This document shows, piece after piece, positions 11,978 to 24,880 of a stretch of DNA of 64,000 bases. Within the stretch, counting starts at the first letter, position 1; each line of letters opens with the position of its first letter. The notes beneath the pieces were generated by a model. That model did no database searches. It was not told where the DNA came from and worked only from the letters and a program-made list of their open reading frames with translations. The stretch is from Nageia nagi. Taxonomy: Eukaryota; Pinophyta. The position numbers and the translations under genes are program-made. Location of the stretch: assembly GCA_050084985.1 (NCBI GenBank), contig JBITNC010000001.1, positions 71,114,001 through 71,178,000 on the forward strand, read 5' to 3'.

Positions 11978-12378
11978 GGATATTAACATCATATTTTTTT
12001 AGTATGGCTAAATATGGTATGTGTGGAAATGCAAAATCACAAATAAAAGATGCAAAACATATGTACATGGATGGTCATTCGAAGATACTTGGAAACATTG
12101 TAGAATATTTAAACAACTCCAAAGACATAGGTAGCCCAATAAATTATGATATTGTGGAATATGCAAATGATATATATGACTTCATGCCTAGAAAAATGAA
12201 ATTTTTTGTAGGTATGGCTCTTATTGTAACTCTTAAACCTAGTGATGAGATCTTAGTGCATTACAACATCAATAAACATATTTCAACATGTAAGAGACAT
12301 ATGGATTTAGGAGATCCAAATGTATTTATTAAACTAGGGAAAAAGCATAAAGAAAAAAGAGATTATAGTAGAAATTGA
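11978..12378 (+). pseudogene. SET-domain-like protein, C-terminal part
   Basis: After the gypsy insert and its second CTAGA, the frame continues exactly in phase with 5083. It passes through the ATG at 12004 and runs 124 codons to a TGA. Visible SET-like features are KILGNIVEYLNNSKD (position of the family's R-[FY]-[IV]-N-H-S, here N-N-S) and INYDI, where Pro-Asn usually sits. Then comes KFFVGMALIVTLKPSDEILV followed by HYN, corresponding to the x-GEEL-x-x-x-Y motif with Asp-Glu and the Tyr kept. A basic tail, KKHKEKRD, ends it. Families with this layout methylate lysine in histones or other proteins. A TNP2-type transposase lies about 270 bases downstream on the same strand. Whether the CACTA captured this gene is inference. 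Confidence 0.6.
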
Positions 12379-12639
12379 ATAATATTTGTAGTTCTAGGCA
12401 TGCAATTATGAATTTAGACTATGTTATTTGTTATTTTGTTGAAGATCCTTAAGGGAGTTTGTTTGTTGAAGAACATAATTTTTGGAATTGTTGACATATT
12501 TTTACTTAAACTCATGTTATTTGTGCAATTTTTACTTAAACATATGTACTTTTTAAAGTTATTAACATACACTTATTAGATATTATAAATACTTGTTAAA
12601 GTTAATTTTTAAATTATATTAATTATTTGTAATAACTAA

Positions 12640-15600
12640 TTTCATAGGTACATCATACTATAACAAATACACAAGATGAGTCAAATACAGTATCTTATAT
12701 GCCAATCTTATATCAAAAAAAATTTCATTAGGAAAAAGGAAGCAACTAAAGAATATATTAAGTAGGGATGTATATGTAGAATTCATTATAGATCCAAATC
12801 TAATAGCTCCTATTCAACTCATGAATTCAAATAGTGAAAATGATGAAAGACATTATAACAATCATGATCAACAGTAAAATATAATGCATGATTTATTTCA
12901 GTCAATAGATACACATGAAGATGATACAAATGTAGACATGAATGATAATCATCATGCACATGATGATGGAAGAGTATGTGATTTAGAAAATGATAACATG
13001 TATACTATTGCCAAAAGACCTTTATATAATGGAGCATCTATTTCCAAGTTATAAGCACTCCTACTTATCATGAATATAAAGGCCAAAAATGGATGGTTAG
13101 ATACAAGTGTCAATGATCTTCTAAAGTATGTATTTATTTTTATAATTTTTTTTTTCATTTTTATAAATTTATTGAATATTTTTCAAACTTTGTTTATTAT
13201 ATACATAATGATTTTATGGTTTTATTTGTATTATAGGTTACTAAATGAAAAACTACTTCCAAGTGATAATGTCATCCCATGTTTGTGTAGAAAAGCATGA
13301 ATGATTTTGAAGGATGTAGGAGTACCATATGTATCATACCATGGTTGTGTTAATGATTGCATATTATATAGAGGATGATATGAAAAATTGAGTGTATGTT
13401 TAAAGTGTGGTGCAAATAGATATCTAGGAACTACAAGAAAAAAATGTTCCCTTGAAGGTTGTTCACCATCTACCAATTATCAATAGATTCATTAGAATCT
13501 ATAAGTGTGATTCACTTGAATAGTATATAGATTTGCATGCAAAAAATAGAAGAGAAGATGATGTATTACACATTTTTAAACATTTCAAAGCAATGAAACA
13601 TATAAAAAATATGTCTTGATAAATTTTGGGATGAACCTAGAAGTATTAGGTTGGGTTTAGCAATTGATGGTGTCAATCCACATTTCATATAATCATATAA
13701 TTATTCAGTGTGGCCTATTGTTATAGTAAATTATAACATACCTCCATGGATAACATTGAAAAAGGAATATTTAATGTTAACTCTTTTAGTTACTAGACCA
13801 AATTAGGTGAAAAATATGGATATCTACCTTGAACCATTAATTAATGAATTGATGCAATTATGGAATGTAATTTATAATGTGATTGACATAAGTAGATCCA
13901 TCCAACAAAGATCATTCACATTGTATGGCATACTATGTTGGACTATACATGATTATCCAAGTCTTAGCGTTGTTTAGGTACGTATATATAACTTTTATTA
14001 CATTTATATTTTATATTAAAATATTAAATTATAAATATTCAATTTTCTAAAATTAGATATAGTAATTTATCTATAATAAAAATGTATTGCAAGATTGTAT
14101 ACAAAAGGTTATCATGCTTTTCCATGGTGTGTAGAAAATCTCACAACAAGATATTCAAAACACTTGCAAAACATGGAATACCTTGGCCATAAAAAATATT
14201 ATATCATGAGTTTCAAAATATGAAATTATAGTTTAATGGTCCAATTGATCACATTGAAACTCCCAAATATTCATATCTTAAGGATTAGTTCAAAAAGTAC
14301 TAAGAAAGTGAAGAAAAATGTTTGATAAAAGCCTTTGAGGAAGGTATTGTTGAAGACCTAGAGGATGTTATTGTTAAAAAAAATGACTTACCTCAAGGTA
14401 AAATTTAATAAAAACTATATCAAACATTCTTTTTAACATGTGATTAATTCAATTATTTTATTAATTAAATGTTTACATTTGCATATGTTCTCATGTATGA
14501 ATAGATTATCCATATTTTATAATCTAGAATACTAGAAGGATTTATTAGTGACACATTTATTAGATCATATGCATATTGTAAAGAATGTTGCATCTTCTTT
14601 ATACTGGTATAAAATAAGAAAAGAATTAGACAATATTCAACTAAAATATGACTTAAAGGCTACTAAAACAAAATGTACCTTTTGGGTAACTAAAAATTCA
14701 AATGGAACAACAAATGCACCTGTTCTAGCCTCATGGCTTATGACCAAAGATGAAGTGAACATTCTACATAATATTGTTAGAGCCATTAAAATAACAACAT
14801 GATATGCATCATCTCTAAGAAAAACATTCACAATTGATGGAAAAATGATAGGATTGAAGTATCATGATTATCACAACTTATTGAAGGTATTCTCATATTA
14901 TATGCATATCAAAAATTTTAAATACATTTGTATTTATATATATTTTATTCATCTATATTTTTATTAATATAAATTTTTCTATAGATTATTTTTCCACTTG
15001 CAATTAGTGGATGTATGACTTTACCTACTGATTTAAGATACGCAATTGGTCGACTATCATTATTTCTAAGGTATTTATGTTATTTATGATACTTTTCAAT
15101 GAAAATATATAGTGCACTTATTGTTGTTTTATATTTTTAAATACATTTTATGATATTAATTATATTTTCATAACTAGGTGGTTAACTTCAAAGGAAATAC
15201 ATGTCAATAAAATCCCTAGATGGTTAAGAGATTGTGGAAATTGTCTATAAATTTGAAAAAGAAATGCCTACTAGTTTTATGGATATACAAGTTAATCTAT
15301 TGATCCACCTAGTAGATGATATTGAAATAATAGGTGTTATAATTACTAAAAGCATGGTTTTTATGGAAATATTTTTGAAAATTCTTAAAGGATTTGTCAG
15401 AAAAAAGTTAAGAGTAGAAGGATCTATGTGTGAGGAATATATTGTGCAACAATCTTTTTTTTTAATGTAAGTGAGTTTGTATCTCAAATTCATGATTCAT
15501 CTCAAATAATATGGTTACAAGTAGACAAAGAAAATGATAAATTAGAAGGGGAGGTTTTAGAAACAAATAGGAGATCATATGCTCTTAATAAAGGTACTAA

Positions 15601-16600
15601 CTACATTTTAGATAATAGTAATTTATAATAAGCACTATGTACATGCAATTTTGATTTAATTTAATCAATAATTACTAACAAGTTCATTTTATGTCTTCAA
15701 AAAAATTACAGATCATGACATATATGAATTTATAAACCATTTGATCATGATGAATATGGAGTGTTGTAAAGACTAAATTGAAATGTATGAAAGTAAAAGA
15801 AGTGTAATTCTAGCATAATGTATTTTGTTCTGTAGTGAATGTCTAAGGAGTATAACTATCCCTCTACATTTAAGAGATGAAAATTGACCAAAAGAGTGTC
15901 CAAGGTCATGGATAAAGCAAGTAATTGAAGAGAAATTAGTTAAAGGTACAAAAAAAAAATCTATGAAAATGATAAAGATGCTTTAAATATAGCTGATGGA
16001 TGTAATTATGAGGTAATTATTCATTAATTTTTATGGACCTAAGTTTAATTTTTTTTATAATATAGATATTGTTAATATATTTATAATACTTGCACCAATA
16101 TAACATTTACATAAAAAAATTGCAGGCATTATCTTTTCCTACAATGTGGGCATATGATCAACACTTCAGAATTGAAAAGACAGATAGTAATAAAATGACC
16201 TTTGATTGTGGAGTCATAATTTATTTTGATCAATAAAGTCATGTAAGTATAAAAGATACAAACTTGATAGAAGGAAAAACACAATATGTTGGAAAAATTC
16301 AAGAAATCATACAATTGAATTTTAGATCATTCAAATGTGTAGTATTCAAATATAAATGGTTCAAAGGATTTGTAAATAAAAGATCAATATTGCATGACAT
16401 ACCTAGTGGTTATTATACAATTGAATCTACATGATATTTACCTCAAGAAAAAGAGCCATATGTTTTACCACAACATTGTAGTCAAATATGTGTTTTTCCA
16501 GATGTACTAGATGAAAAGATGTTTTTTGTAATTGATTGTGATCCAAGAGGGAAACATGTTGTAGGTCTTCTTGATCAAAATGATAACAATGGTGATTAAA
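12640..16600 (+). pseudogene. CACTA (En/Spm) TNP2-type transposase with introns
   Basis: Segments match TNP2-family transposases in order. Near 12985-13270 are LYNGASISKL, NIKAKNGW and LLNEKLLPSDN. Near 13330-13470 is the zinc-finger-like YHGCVNDCILYRG...CLKCG. Near 13630-13980 are GLAIDGVNP, IVNYNIPPW and CWTIHDYPSL, and near 14540 is HLLDHMHIVKNV. DUF4218-like parts follow at 14840-15470 (GLKYHDYHNLL, FPLAISGCMTLP, RVEGSMCEEYIVQQ). A DUF4216-like part with FPTMWAYDQ, KCVVFKYKWFKG and EPYVLPQH is at 16120-16600. Introns with GT-AG ends fall at about 13126-13236, 14396-14505, 14886-14984, 15071-15177, 15595-15711 and 16012-16125. TNP2 cuts and joins CACTA ends. Many stops make it dead. Terminal inverted repeats were not found. 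Confidence 0.85.
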
Positions 16601-18713
16601 ATATTATATTTACATTTGAGTAATTAAACATTATATATTGATATCTTTAGTGGTTTGAGGTTGACTTGCATATGAATTTGGATTATATTATTTTTTTAAT
16701 ATTTTGTATACTATAAATTACTTCCAATCAATTACTCATTAATATATTACATGTATTTTCATGTTTAATATGTTTAATCAATTCCATTTGTAATCATTTC
16801 AAATGTTAAAATGTATATACATGCTTGTGGTTAATTTAATATTGGCATACGATGTTAGGGTTCTTTGCTTATCCTTTCACTTGAGACATCATTATTTTCT
16901 TGGGTCAACATAGGCACTAGGATGTACTAGAGAACATAGGATGGACATGAGATATTATTCATTGATTCTATGGAAAATTAGCATGATTGACCATATATAA
17001 AATTCACACTAGAAAATACATCATTCAAAATGTCAAAATAAACTTGAATAAGAGTCAACCAAAGAGTCATTTAAGACATAAATCAAAACATCAAAATATG
17101 TTAAATAATGCATTGACACATGCATCATGTAATGTATCAATCTAGGATATACGTGCAAACAACATGTAGTTTTGACATAGACTTGCAATTCTTAACACTT
17201 AAAGCATCAAAGAGCATTTTCTTGAATGACTAAAATGTAGTGGTGTTTAGTCATTTTTAAATCCAAAATGCAAGATGAAAACTATGCATATGATTAGCTC
17301 ATGGAACCAGCCCACGGTATATTTTTTTGGAAATCACCCATAATATATGGAGAATCATTGAACAGTTGTAATCATTCTCTAATGCATACATGTATAAATG
17401 CATAATGCGGGATCTAAAATATGCATATAAGCATATGATATTAATATATTGAAGTGATATTGTCAATTTTGTAATTGTGATATGAATATTTCATTGAATC
17501 ATCATACATGCTTTGTTGCATAAAAACCATGCTATATTAAGATGATATAAATATATTATAATGATACTGTAATATATGCAAATGTGACCTCAAACTTATT
17601 TGGTACTATCATACATGCTATTTTATTTCAAACTTAGTCTATGTGAGAATTACATGAATATTGTTGTAATATTATCATGCAAGTATGTCTTTTAGTCTTA
17701 TAATTATTCAATGCTTGGACTATACATTAGTATTGTTAGGCATTATCATGCAAGCTATGTTAATTTGAACTTAGTCTTTAAAGATATGTACATTGTAGTG
17801 ATATTATCATATAAACTAAAATAATATTATGCAAGTATATCATGCATATTATAATGATACTATATTTTTACACTATTTTATATGATAATGACATGAATAT
17901 TTCAATGATACTATCATGAACATTATTTAAATATGTAAATATATTGTTATGTATGTTTAGATACAACAACCATATTATGAAAGTATGTTATAGATGTTGC
18001 AATTATTTATACTGATAACCTACTTATATAAGATTATGATATACTAATGTTGAATTGATGTATGTGTGTGTATAAGGGCATAATCATGCTAAATTATAGG
18101 ATAGGCATGTACTAAACAAAGAAACAAGTAGATTTTTTAAGAACATAATGGTCATTTTACATGATTTAATAAATTTCTATGATGGAATAGTTAGGAATAC
18201 ATGCTAAAATTTTATGGCCCAATTTAATATGGAAGTAATAGCATAGAAATCAAAATATTTCTTGATAAATAGATTTTTTCTAGTATATTAGTTTTTTTAT
18301 ATCTAAGAGAACTTGTAGTAATAATTTATAGTACATAAATAGCTAACCTAACATATGTAATACTTTCTAGTTCTATAAAAAATGGTGTCTTCGATTTGGA
18401 TGTCCTCAAGGTAAAACCCACCTTGCTAATATCCATGTTCTATAAATATCTAAAGGTAAATTAGAAGTAAATTATAACAGGATACATTTATGAGGATATA
18501 GTGACAATCACCCTTGTAGCCTAATTCTCAACCTAATATTAAATGAATCAATAAATGGGTAATCCTTCAATTGAGAAATTATTGTACTAATGAAACAAAC
18601 TATGAGAAGAAAGATGTAAATAAAATTCCTAGTTGAAAGATAAGATTCATATATGTATGCATACCCACTCATAAAGTAAATAACATATATTATTTTTTCA
18701 AAATGCATAAATA
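16601..18713. other. AT-rich spacer, no gene seen
   Basis: No frame resembles a protein. From about 17450 to 17960 words like GATACTATCATGCA and ATTATCATGCAAG recur loosely, perhaps an eroded tandem repeat. The CACTA 3' terminus should lie near the start of this stretch but could not be placed. ATAAT at 18714-18718 is the target duplication of the next element. Confidence 0.6.
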
Positions 18714-18718
18714 ATAAT

Positions 18719-19218
18719 TAAAGACCTTGAAGAACTTAGGACAACTTGAAGCATCAAATTTTGAACAAATTTGAGCTTATTGTTCAAGTCTTTGCTCTCT
18801 ATTTGCAAATCAATATGCTACAGACTAGCTAGTCTAGTCCATAATTGGCCCACCAATTAGTTCAATCCATAACTAGCCAACCAATTAGGACATGCTATAA
18901 TTGGCCCATCAGCTACCAAAGTGGTTAGTCAACTAGCAGTGTTTCTTGTGTGTCATTTCTTTGCATTTTGGCATTTCATTTTAAGTTCATTTTATTTTCC
19001 ATCTTGTAAGCTAAAGGGAAAAGGTTGCCTATTATCTCTTATGTGATGTGTGATCTATTTCCAATGTATTCAAGTGTGTAAGTATGTGAATTACATTCTC
19101 AATAGATTTGGTGTTGGTTAAAATTCTTGTTCTCCATTGTTGATTTGTTGTTCATACTTTGAGTTGCAAAGTTGAATTGTAGAATAATTCATTTATTTTA
19201 AAGTGTTTAATAATTTCA
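18719..19218 (+). repeat. 5' LTR of copia element
   Basis: It begins TAAAGACC (the 3' copy has TGAAGAAT) and ends AATAATTTCA. It matches 23509-23995, including the shared words GTCTTTGCTCTCTAT and GAATTGTAGAATAATTCATT. Confidence 0.92.
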
Positions 19219-19232
19219 TTTGGTATCAAATC
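19219..19232 (+). other. Primer binding site, Met tRNA type
   Basis: TTTGGTATCAAATC directly follows the LTR. It resembles the initiator-Met primer site TGGTATCAGAGC, with the usual G changed to A. Confidence 0.82.
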
Positions 19233-19273
19233 TTTGTTGGATCAATTTGGGTTCAAGAAGAAGAAGAAACAAA

Positions 19274-20235
19274 ATGGCAAGTAAATCAAATTCAATCACC
19301 ATTCCAAACTTTGATGGAGGTGACTATGAGTATTGGAGTATCTAGATGAAGACTCTCTTGAAGGGAAAAGTCTATTGGGATATTGTAGAAGCTAGATACA
19401 ATGATCTTACAGATTGAGGTGCCTTGAGAGTAGATGTAAAGAAAGAAACAAAGGATAATGAGAGACAAAACTCCATGGTTCTATCCTTCATAAAAGCTGC
19501 TTTGGACAAGCGCATCTTCCCTAAAATCTTAGCTTGTGTCTTAGCCCAAGAAGCATGGGAAGTATTGAGAGAAGGCTATTAAGGGAGCCTCAAAGTGAAA
19601 GAAGTAAAAATCCAAACATTGAGAAGGGAGTTTGAGAACATGAATAAAGAAGACAAGGAGACTACTGGATATTATTGTGTGAGAGTGAAAGCCATAATGA
19701 ATAAAATGGCCACTATTGGAGAGAATATATAGGAGGTTGTCATCAAGAAGGTTTTGAGAATCTTGAAAAATAAATTTGATCATGTTGCACTTATTATTAA
19801 AGAGATAAAAGACCTCTCTACCATGAAAATTGATAATTTCATTGGCTCTCTCACATCACATAGAAAGAGAATGCAAAGAGAACAAGGTAGGAACAAGTAA
19901 CAATGATGAGCAAGCATTCTCCATCAAAGAGAATGAAGGACAAGGTAGAGTACAAGGTAGAAGTCCAAGAGGAAGAGGTAGATTAGAAGAGGAGGAATAA
20001 GAGATTATTTTGTAAGAGAAAGAGGAAGAGAGCAAAATTCAAAAAATGAACTAGCATCATCATCAAGGGGGAGAAACTCCAAAGAGAAACTGATAGAGGT
20101 AAAGAAAAAAGAAATATGCAATGCTATTACTATAACAAATTTGGACATATTGAGTATGAATGAAGAATGAAGCAATAACATGAAGGAAAAGATGTAAATT
20201 ATGGAGAAGAAGAGCATATTTATGGTGAAGAGCAA
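19274..20235 (+). pseudogene. Copia gag
   Basis: The start is the ATG at 19274, 55 bases after the LTR (MASKSNSITIPNFDGGDYEY), typical of copia gag openings. The N-terminal domain continues with MKTLLKGKVYWDIVE, AQEAWEVLREGY and LRREFENMNKEDKET (Retrotran_gag_2/UBN2 type). A degraded zinc knuckle near 20116-20160 reads MQCYYYNKFGHIEYE, where the second Cys of CxxC has become Tyr and the last Cys is lost. At least five stops interrupt the reading. Gag normally forms the particle that holds element RNA. Confidence 0.88.
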
Positions 20236-20249
20236 TTATTATTGCTAAT

Positions 20250-23200
20250 GATAGACTCTAAAAAACTTGAAGATGAGACTTGGCTATTGGATAGTGGGTG
20301 CTCAAATCACATGTCCAGAGAGAAATCTTTGCTCTCCTTAATTGATTACTCCTATAAATCTAGTGTGATATTGGAAGATGAGAAGAGATTAAAGATTGTT
20401 GGCAAAGGATAGATGCAAGTTCTAAAAAAATAAAGGAACCATGAAGGTAAAGAACATTTACTACACTTTAGATTTAAAGCAAAGTTTATTGAGTATTGGG
20501 CAAATGTTGGAAAAGAATTATAAATTGGTGTTTGAAGATAAAATGTGCAAGATATATGATAAAAATCATGGTGAGAGACTTGTGACTATTGTCCATATTA
20601 CTAAAAATAAACTCTTTCTTGAGAAAGATGGTGGTTTGTTTTTGTGAGGATTGAGGACAAGAGTAAACTTTGGCATATGAGGCTTGGACACTTGAATTTT
20701 CAAAGTTTGAAAAATCTTTAATAAATGATGAGAGGGCTTCCATAATTATAAGAAAGTAAAGGTGTGTGTGAAGGGTGTGCGCTAGGAAAGAAAACAAGGG
20801 GTAAGTTTCCAAAAAATGAAGCATGAAGAGCTAAACACCCTTTCCAAGTGGTTCATACTAACATTTGTGGGACTATGAAAACTCAAAGTTTTGGTAAATC
20901 TTCTTACTTTATCACTTTCATTTATGATTTCACAAGAATGAGTTGGGTTTAAATTATCTAAAGCAAATATGAAGCATTTGATTATTTTAAGGAATTCAAA
21001 TTATTTGTTGAGAACCAAAGTGGGCATAGTGTGAAGTGTTTGAGAAGTGATAAAGGAGGGGAATATTGTAGTAATGAATTTTTCCAATTTGGCAAAGATA
21101 ATGGCATTAGGAGACACCTTACCTCTCCCTACACACCACAACAAAATGGTGTAGCAGAAAGGAAAGATAGAACTTCTAATGAAATGGCAAGAAGCATGAT
21201 GTAAAGTAAAAAATTGCCCAACATTTATTGGGCTGAAGCAATAAGGAAAACAATGTACATTTTGAACCAATATCCTACAAGAATGTTGGACAAAATTGCC
21301 CCTTATGAAACTTGGTTTGAAAGAAAATCAAATTTGGAACACTTGAGAGTGTTTGGGTGTCTTGTATATGTGCACATTAATGATGAAAAGAGAGGAAGTT
21401 GGATGCAAAATCTAAACCTTGTGTATTTATAGGATATTGTGAGCATTCAAAAACCTACAAATTCTATAATCTCAAAAGCCACAAAATAATTGCATCAAGA
21501 GATGCAATTTTTAATGAAAGGGGAGAATAAGTAATAAAAAATTGCAATAGATTGTTCTTATGAAGAGATTTTGGAGGAGAAAGAAGTAGCAAAAGAGCAT
21601 CCTAGCCATGTTGTGAGAAAGAAAATTAAAGGCATCCACCAAGTGTGAGTGCTCCAAGCTCACCAAGATCAAATAGCTCCACTACATCACCAAAATGCAT
21701 AAGTGCACCAAGTTCACCCAATGCAAGATTGTTGAACCAAGGCAAAAAAGGCAAGATATGGTTGAAGGATCATCCAAAAAGTCAAATTATAGATGGAAAC
21801 ACCATTAGGAGAATTACAATAAGCCAAACTAAAGAAATGCAAAATTTAGTTACAAGATTATAGAGCATTCAAATGTATGCAAATTAAGATAATGGAGAGC
21901 CCAAAGGTGAAATGGTAAACTATGCACTTTGTTCTATTGTAGATTCTATTCTTCTTTCAAATATTACTATTATTGAGTCATCTTGTTATGAATAAGCTTG
22001 TTCTAATGGTTTTTGTATTCAAACTATGGAAGAGGAGACTGATGCTATTGAGAGGAATGACACTTAGGAACTTTGTGAGTTTCCAAAAGGTAAGAAAATG
22101 GTTGGTTCAAAATGGGTGTACAAAACAAAATGCAAGAGTGATGGGAGTGTTGAAAGATATAAAGAAAGACTATTGGAAAAAGGATTTACTCAACACTATG
22201 GAATGGATTTTGAATAAACATTTGCATTGGTAGCAAGATAAAAATAATTATATTAGTACTTTCATTGGCTGCAAGCAAAAGTTGGACAATCCAACATATG
22301 GATGTGAAGAATACATTTTTAAATGGATACATAAATGAAGAGGTGTATGTAGCACAACCTCAAGGCTTTGAGGTTTTTGGTAAAGAAGACCATGTATACA
22401 AGCTCAAAAAGGCTCTCTATGGGTTGAAGAAAGCTCTAAGAGCTTGGTATATGAGAATTCATGGATACTTCAAAAGTGTGGGTTTTCAAAGAAGTGTAAG
22501 TTAACCTACCTTGTATTTCAAGAAAAATGGTAATAATATTTTGATTATTTTCTTATATATATATGATTTGATATTCATGTGAAATAGTAGCAAAATGAAT
22601 GAAGCTTTCAAAATCATATGATGGCTAAGTTGAATGAAAGATCTTGGTTGATGAGCTACTTTCTTGGCTTGGAGGTGCATCAAACATAAGATGAAATCTT
22701 TCCATCTCAATCTAAATATGCAAGAGACATGCTAAAATATTTGATATGGATAATTGTACACTTTTTGCAACACCTACAACCCATGGAGAACACCTCTGCA
22801 AGGAATATGGAGAACCAAAGGTGAAAAGAAATAATATAGAAGCATTGTTGGAAGCCTTATGTTTCTAATAAATAGAAGAACAGATTTACAATTTAGTGTA
22901 TCTCTAGTTGCAAGATACATGAGTGATCCATAAATTATACACCTTAAGGAAGTGAAGAGAATACTCATATATGTGAAGGGAATAGAAAATTATAGAATAT
23001 AGTATACATGTAATTCCAAGCTCCAACTTACAGGTTTCAGTGATAGTGATTAGGGTAGCAATTTGGATGATAGAAAGAGCATAAGTGGGAATTTCTTCTT
23101 TCTTGGATCAAGTTTGATATCATGGAGATATAGAAAATAATCTATTGTAGCTCTTTCAAGTACTGAAGTTGAATATGTAGTAGTAACAAGTACTTCAAAA

Positions 23201-23450
23201 CAAGCAATATGGTTGAGGAAGGTGTTGAAGGAGATTAGAGAGGAGAAAACACAAGAAAAAAACATTTTTTTGTAATAACCAAAGTGCAATAAAGTTTGCA
23301 CAAAACCTTGTCCATCATTATAGAAAAAAACACTTTGATTCAAAAACTCATTTCATTCAGGATTTGGTGGATAAAGGGCTAGTGAAATTGAGGTATTATC
23401 CAACATAAGATCAAGTGGTAGATATTTTCCCACAAAATTGATGGCAAAAT
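20250..23450 (+). pseudogene. Copia pol: protease, integrase, reverse transcriptase, RNase H
   Basis: Protease is marked near 20277 by TWLLDSGCSNHM with an intact Asp-Ser-Gly. GAG-preintegrase near 20660-20830 has LRLGHLNFQSL and CEGCALGKKTRG. The integrase core (20840-21430) has CLRSDKGGEYCSNEF, TSPYTPQQNGVAERKDR and HLRVFGCLVY, so Asp and Glu catalytic residues remain visible. Reverse transcriptase (about 22060-22740) has WTIQHMDVKNTFLNG and ALYGLKKALRAWY. The YVDD site near 22550 is degraded to YIYDLIF. RNase H (about 23030-23420) has GFSDSD*G and STEVEYVV. Frameshifts at 21430, 21550 and 22235 and many stops make it non-functional. Confidence 0.93.
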
Positions 23451-23490
23451 ATAATTTTGTGCTATTAAGAGACATAACTATTGGTCCTCT

Positions 23491-23508
23491 TATTAGCAAG
23501 GGGGAGTA
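23491..23508 (+). other. Polypurine tract of copia element
   Basis: AGCAAGGGGGAGTA sits directly before the TGAAGAAT start of the 3' LTR. Confidence 0.88.
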
Positions 23509-23995
23509 TGAAGAATTTGAAGAACTTAGAACAACTTTAAGCATTGAATTTTGAATAAATTTGAGTTTACTATTTATGTCTTTGCTCTCTATCTACAAAC
23601 TAGTATACTATAGATCAATTAGTTTAGGTCATAATCAAACCACTAGTTAGTCCATTCCATAACTGGCCTATTGGTTAGGACACACTATAATTAGCCCATC
23701 AACTAGCAAACTAGCTAACCAGGTAGAAGTGTTTCTTGTGTGTCATTTATTTGCATTCATTTCAAGTTCATTTTGTTTGCCAACTTGTAAGCTGAAGGAA
23801 AAAGATCACCTACAACCACTTATGTGATGTATTAGAAATGTATTCAAATGTTTAAGTGTGTGAAATGTATTCTTAATAAAGATTTGGTGTTGGTTAAAAT
23901 TCATGTTCTCCATTGTTGAGTTTGTTGTTCATACTTTGAGTTGCAGAGTTGAATTGTAGAATAATTCATTTATTTGGAAGTGTTTAATAACTTCA
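23509..23995 (+). repeat. 3' LTR of copia element
   Basis: It begins TGAAGAATTTGAAGAAC and ends AATAACTTCA, followed by the second ATAAT. Confidence 0.94.
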
Positions 23996-24000
23996 ATAAT

Positions 24001-24880
24001 TACTTCTACTTCAATCCATGAAATTAGATTTTAATAATGAATCTTGTTAAATAAAATCCTTTTCATCTTAATGTTCCCACATTTTACATACATGCCTATT
24101 AGGTTTGTTATCATAATTTCATACATATATGATCATGTAAGAGTAATATAAAATATAAAAATAAATAGCATATATTCTTTGTATATTAGACTAAAGTAGA
24201 AATGGAATAAAGTAGAGACACAATCTCATGAAATGCAATAGAGAAACAATATCTCAAATGATGAAAGTTATGGAAATATAATGAAAGTTTTTCTAGAAAA
24301 TGATTCATTTTAGCAAAGTTTTTTGACAACCATGATCTTGTAATTTTATTGTAGGCAAGCAAGGATCTAAGCATAAAATATTTAGAAATTCATCCCAGCC
24401 TATGGTAAAGAAACTTTGAGTTCTTAAACACATTCCCTTGTATAACTAATCAAGTTGTACAAAACCTTTGAGTTTATAATGAATTAGTTTATTATTTTTT
24501 TATGATTTATTTTAAGATAAATAGAAAGGAAAAAAAAAAACATTTTATTATTATCTATAAGCAACCAAAACAAGTCATAAAAGGGACTTAAAAGAAGTGT
24601 AAGAGTAGGTAAAAATTACTTGTTAAGAATGAGATTAAAATAACTAAGATAAGATCTATTACAAAATAATTTAAAATAACATAACCTAAGATAAAATTAC
24701 TTGAGCATGAGACTAAAATAACTTATAATTTCTAGTGAAAACTTTTAAAACCAAGGAATTTGTAACCAATGTTAATAATTTATATATAAATAATATCTTT
24801 TGTAGGCCATGTAATAAAGGATACCATATCATATTTCATGTTTTCCATTGATATAGATATTATTATATCCCTTTTATAGG
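24001..24880. other. AT-rich spacer, nothing recognised
   Basis: It has short poly-A runs (near 24530) and scattered short frames without similarity to any family I know. It separates the copia element from the next LTR. Confidence 0.6.

Larger units (their letters stand above)
18719..23995 (+). mobile_element. Complete but decayed Ty1/copia element, TSD ATAAT
   Basis: LTRs lie at 18719-19218 and 23509-23995, flanked by a perfect 5-bp duplication ATAAT (18714-18718 and 23996-24000). Order on the plus strand is LTR, Met-type primer site, gag, protease, GAG-preintegrase, integrase, reverse transcriptase, RNase H, purine tract, LTR. Integrase before reverse transcriptase is diagnostic of Ty1/copia. 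The LTRs differ at roughly one base in five or six in the parts aligned by eye, mostly C/T and G/A, so it is old. The 5' LTR start has TA where TG is expected. Frames are broken many times, so it cannot be autonomous. Confidence 0.96.

Noticed and set aside
16601-16930. CACTA terminal inverted repeat (TAGTG or CACTA words)
   Set aside because: Single five-base words occur by chance. No matching longer repeat was found near 3820, so no end was called.
17450-17960. Satellite array
   Set aside because: TATCATGCA words recur but spacing is irregular, so it is only mentioned as possible eroded repeat.
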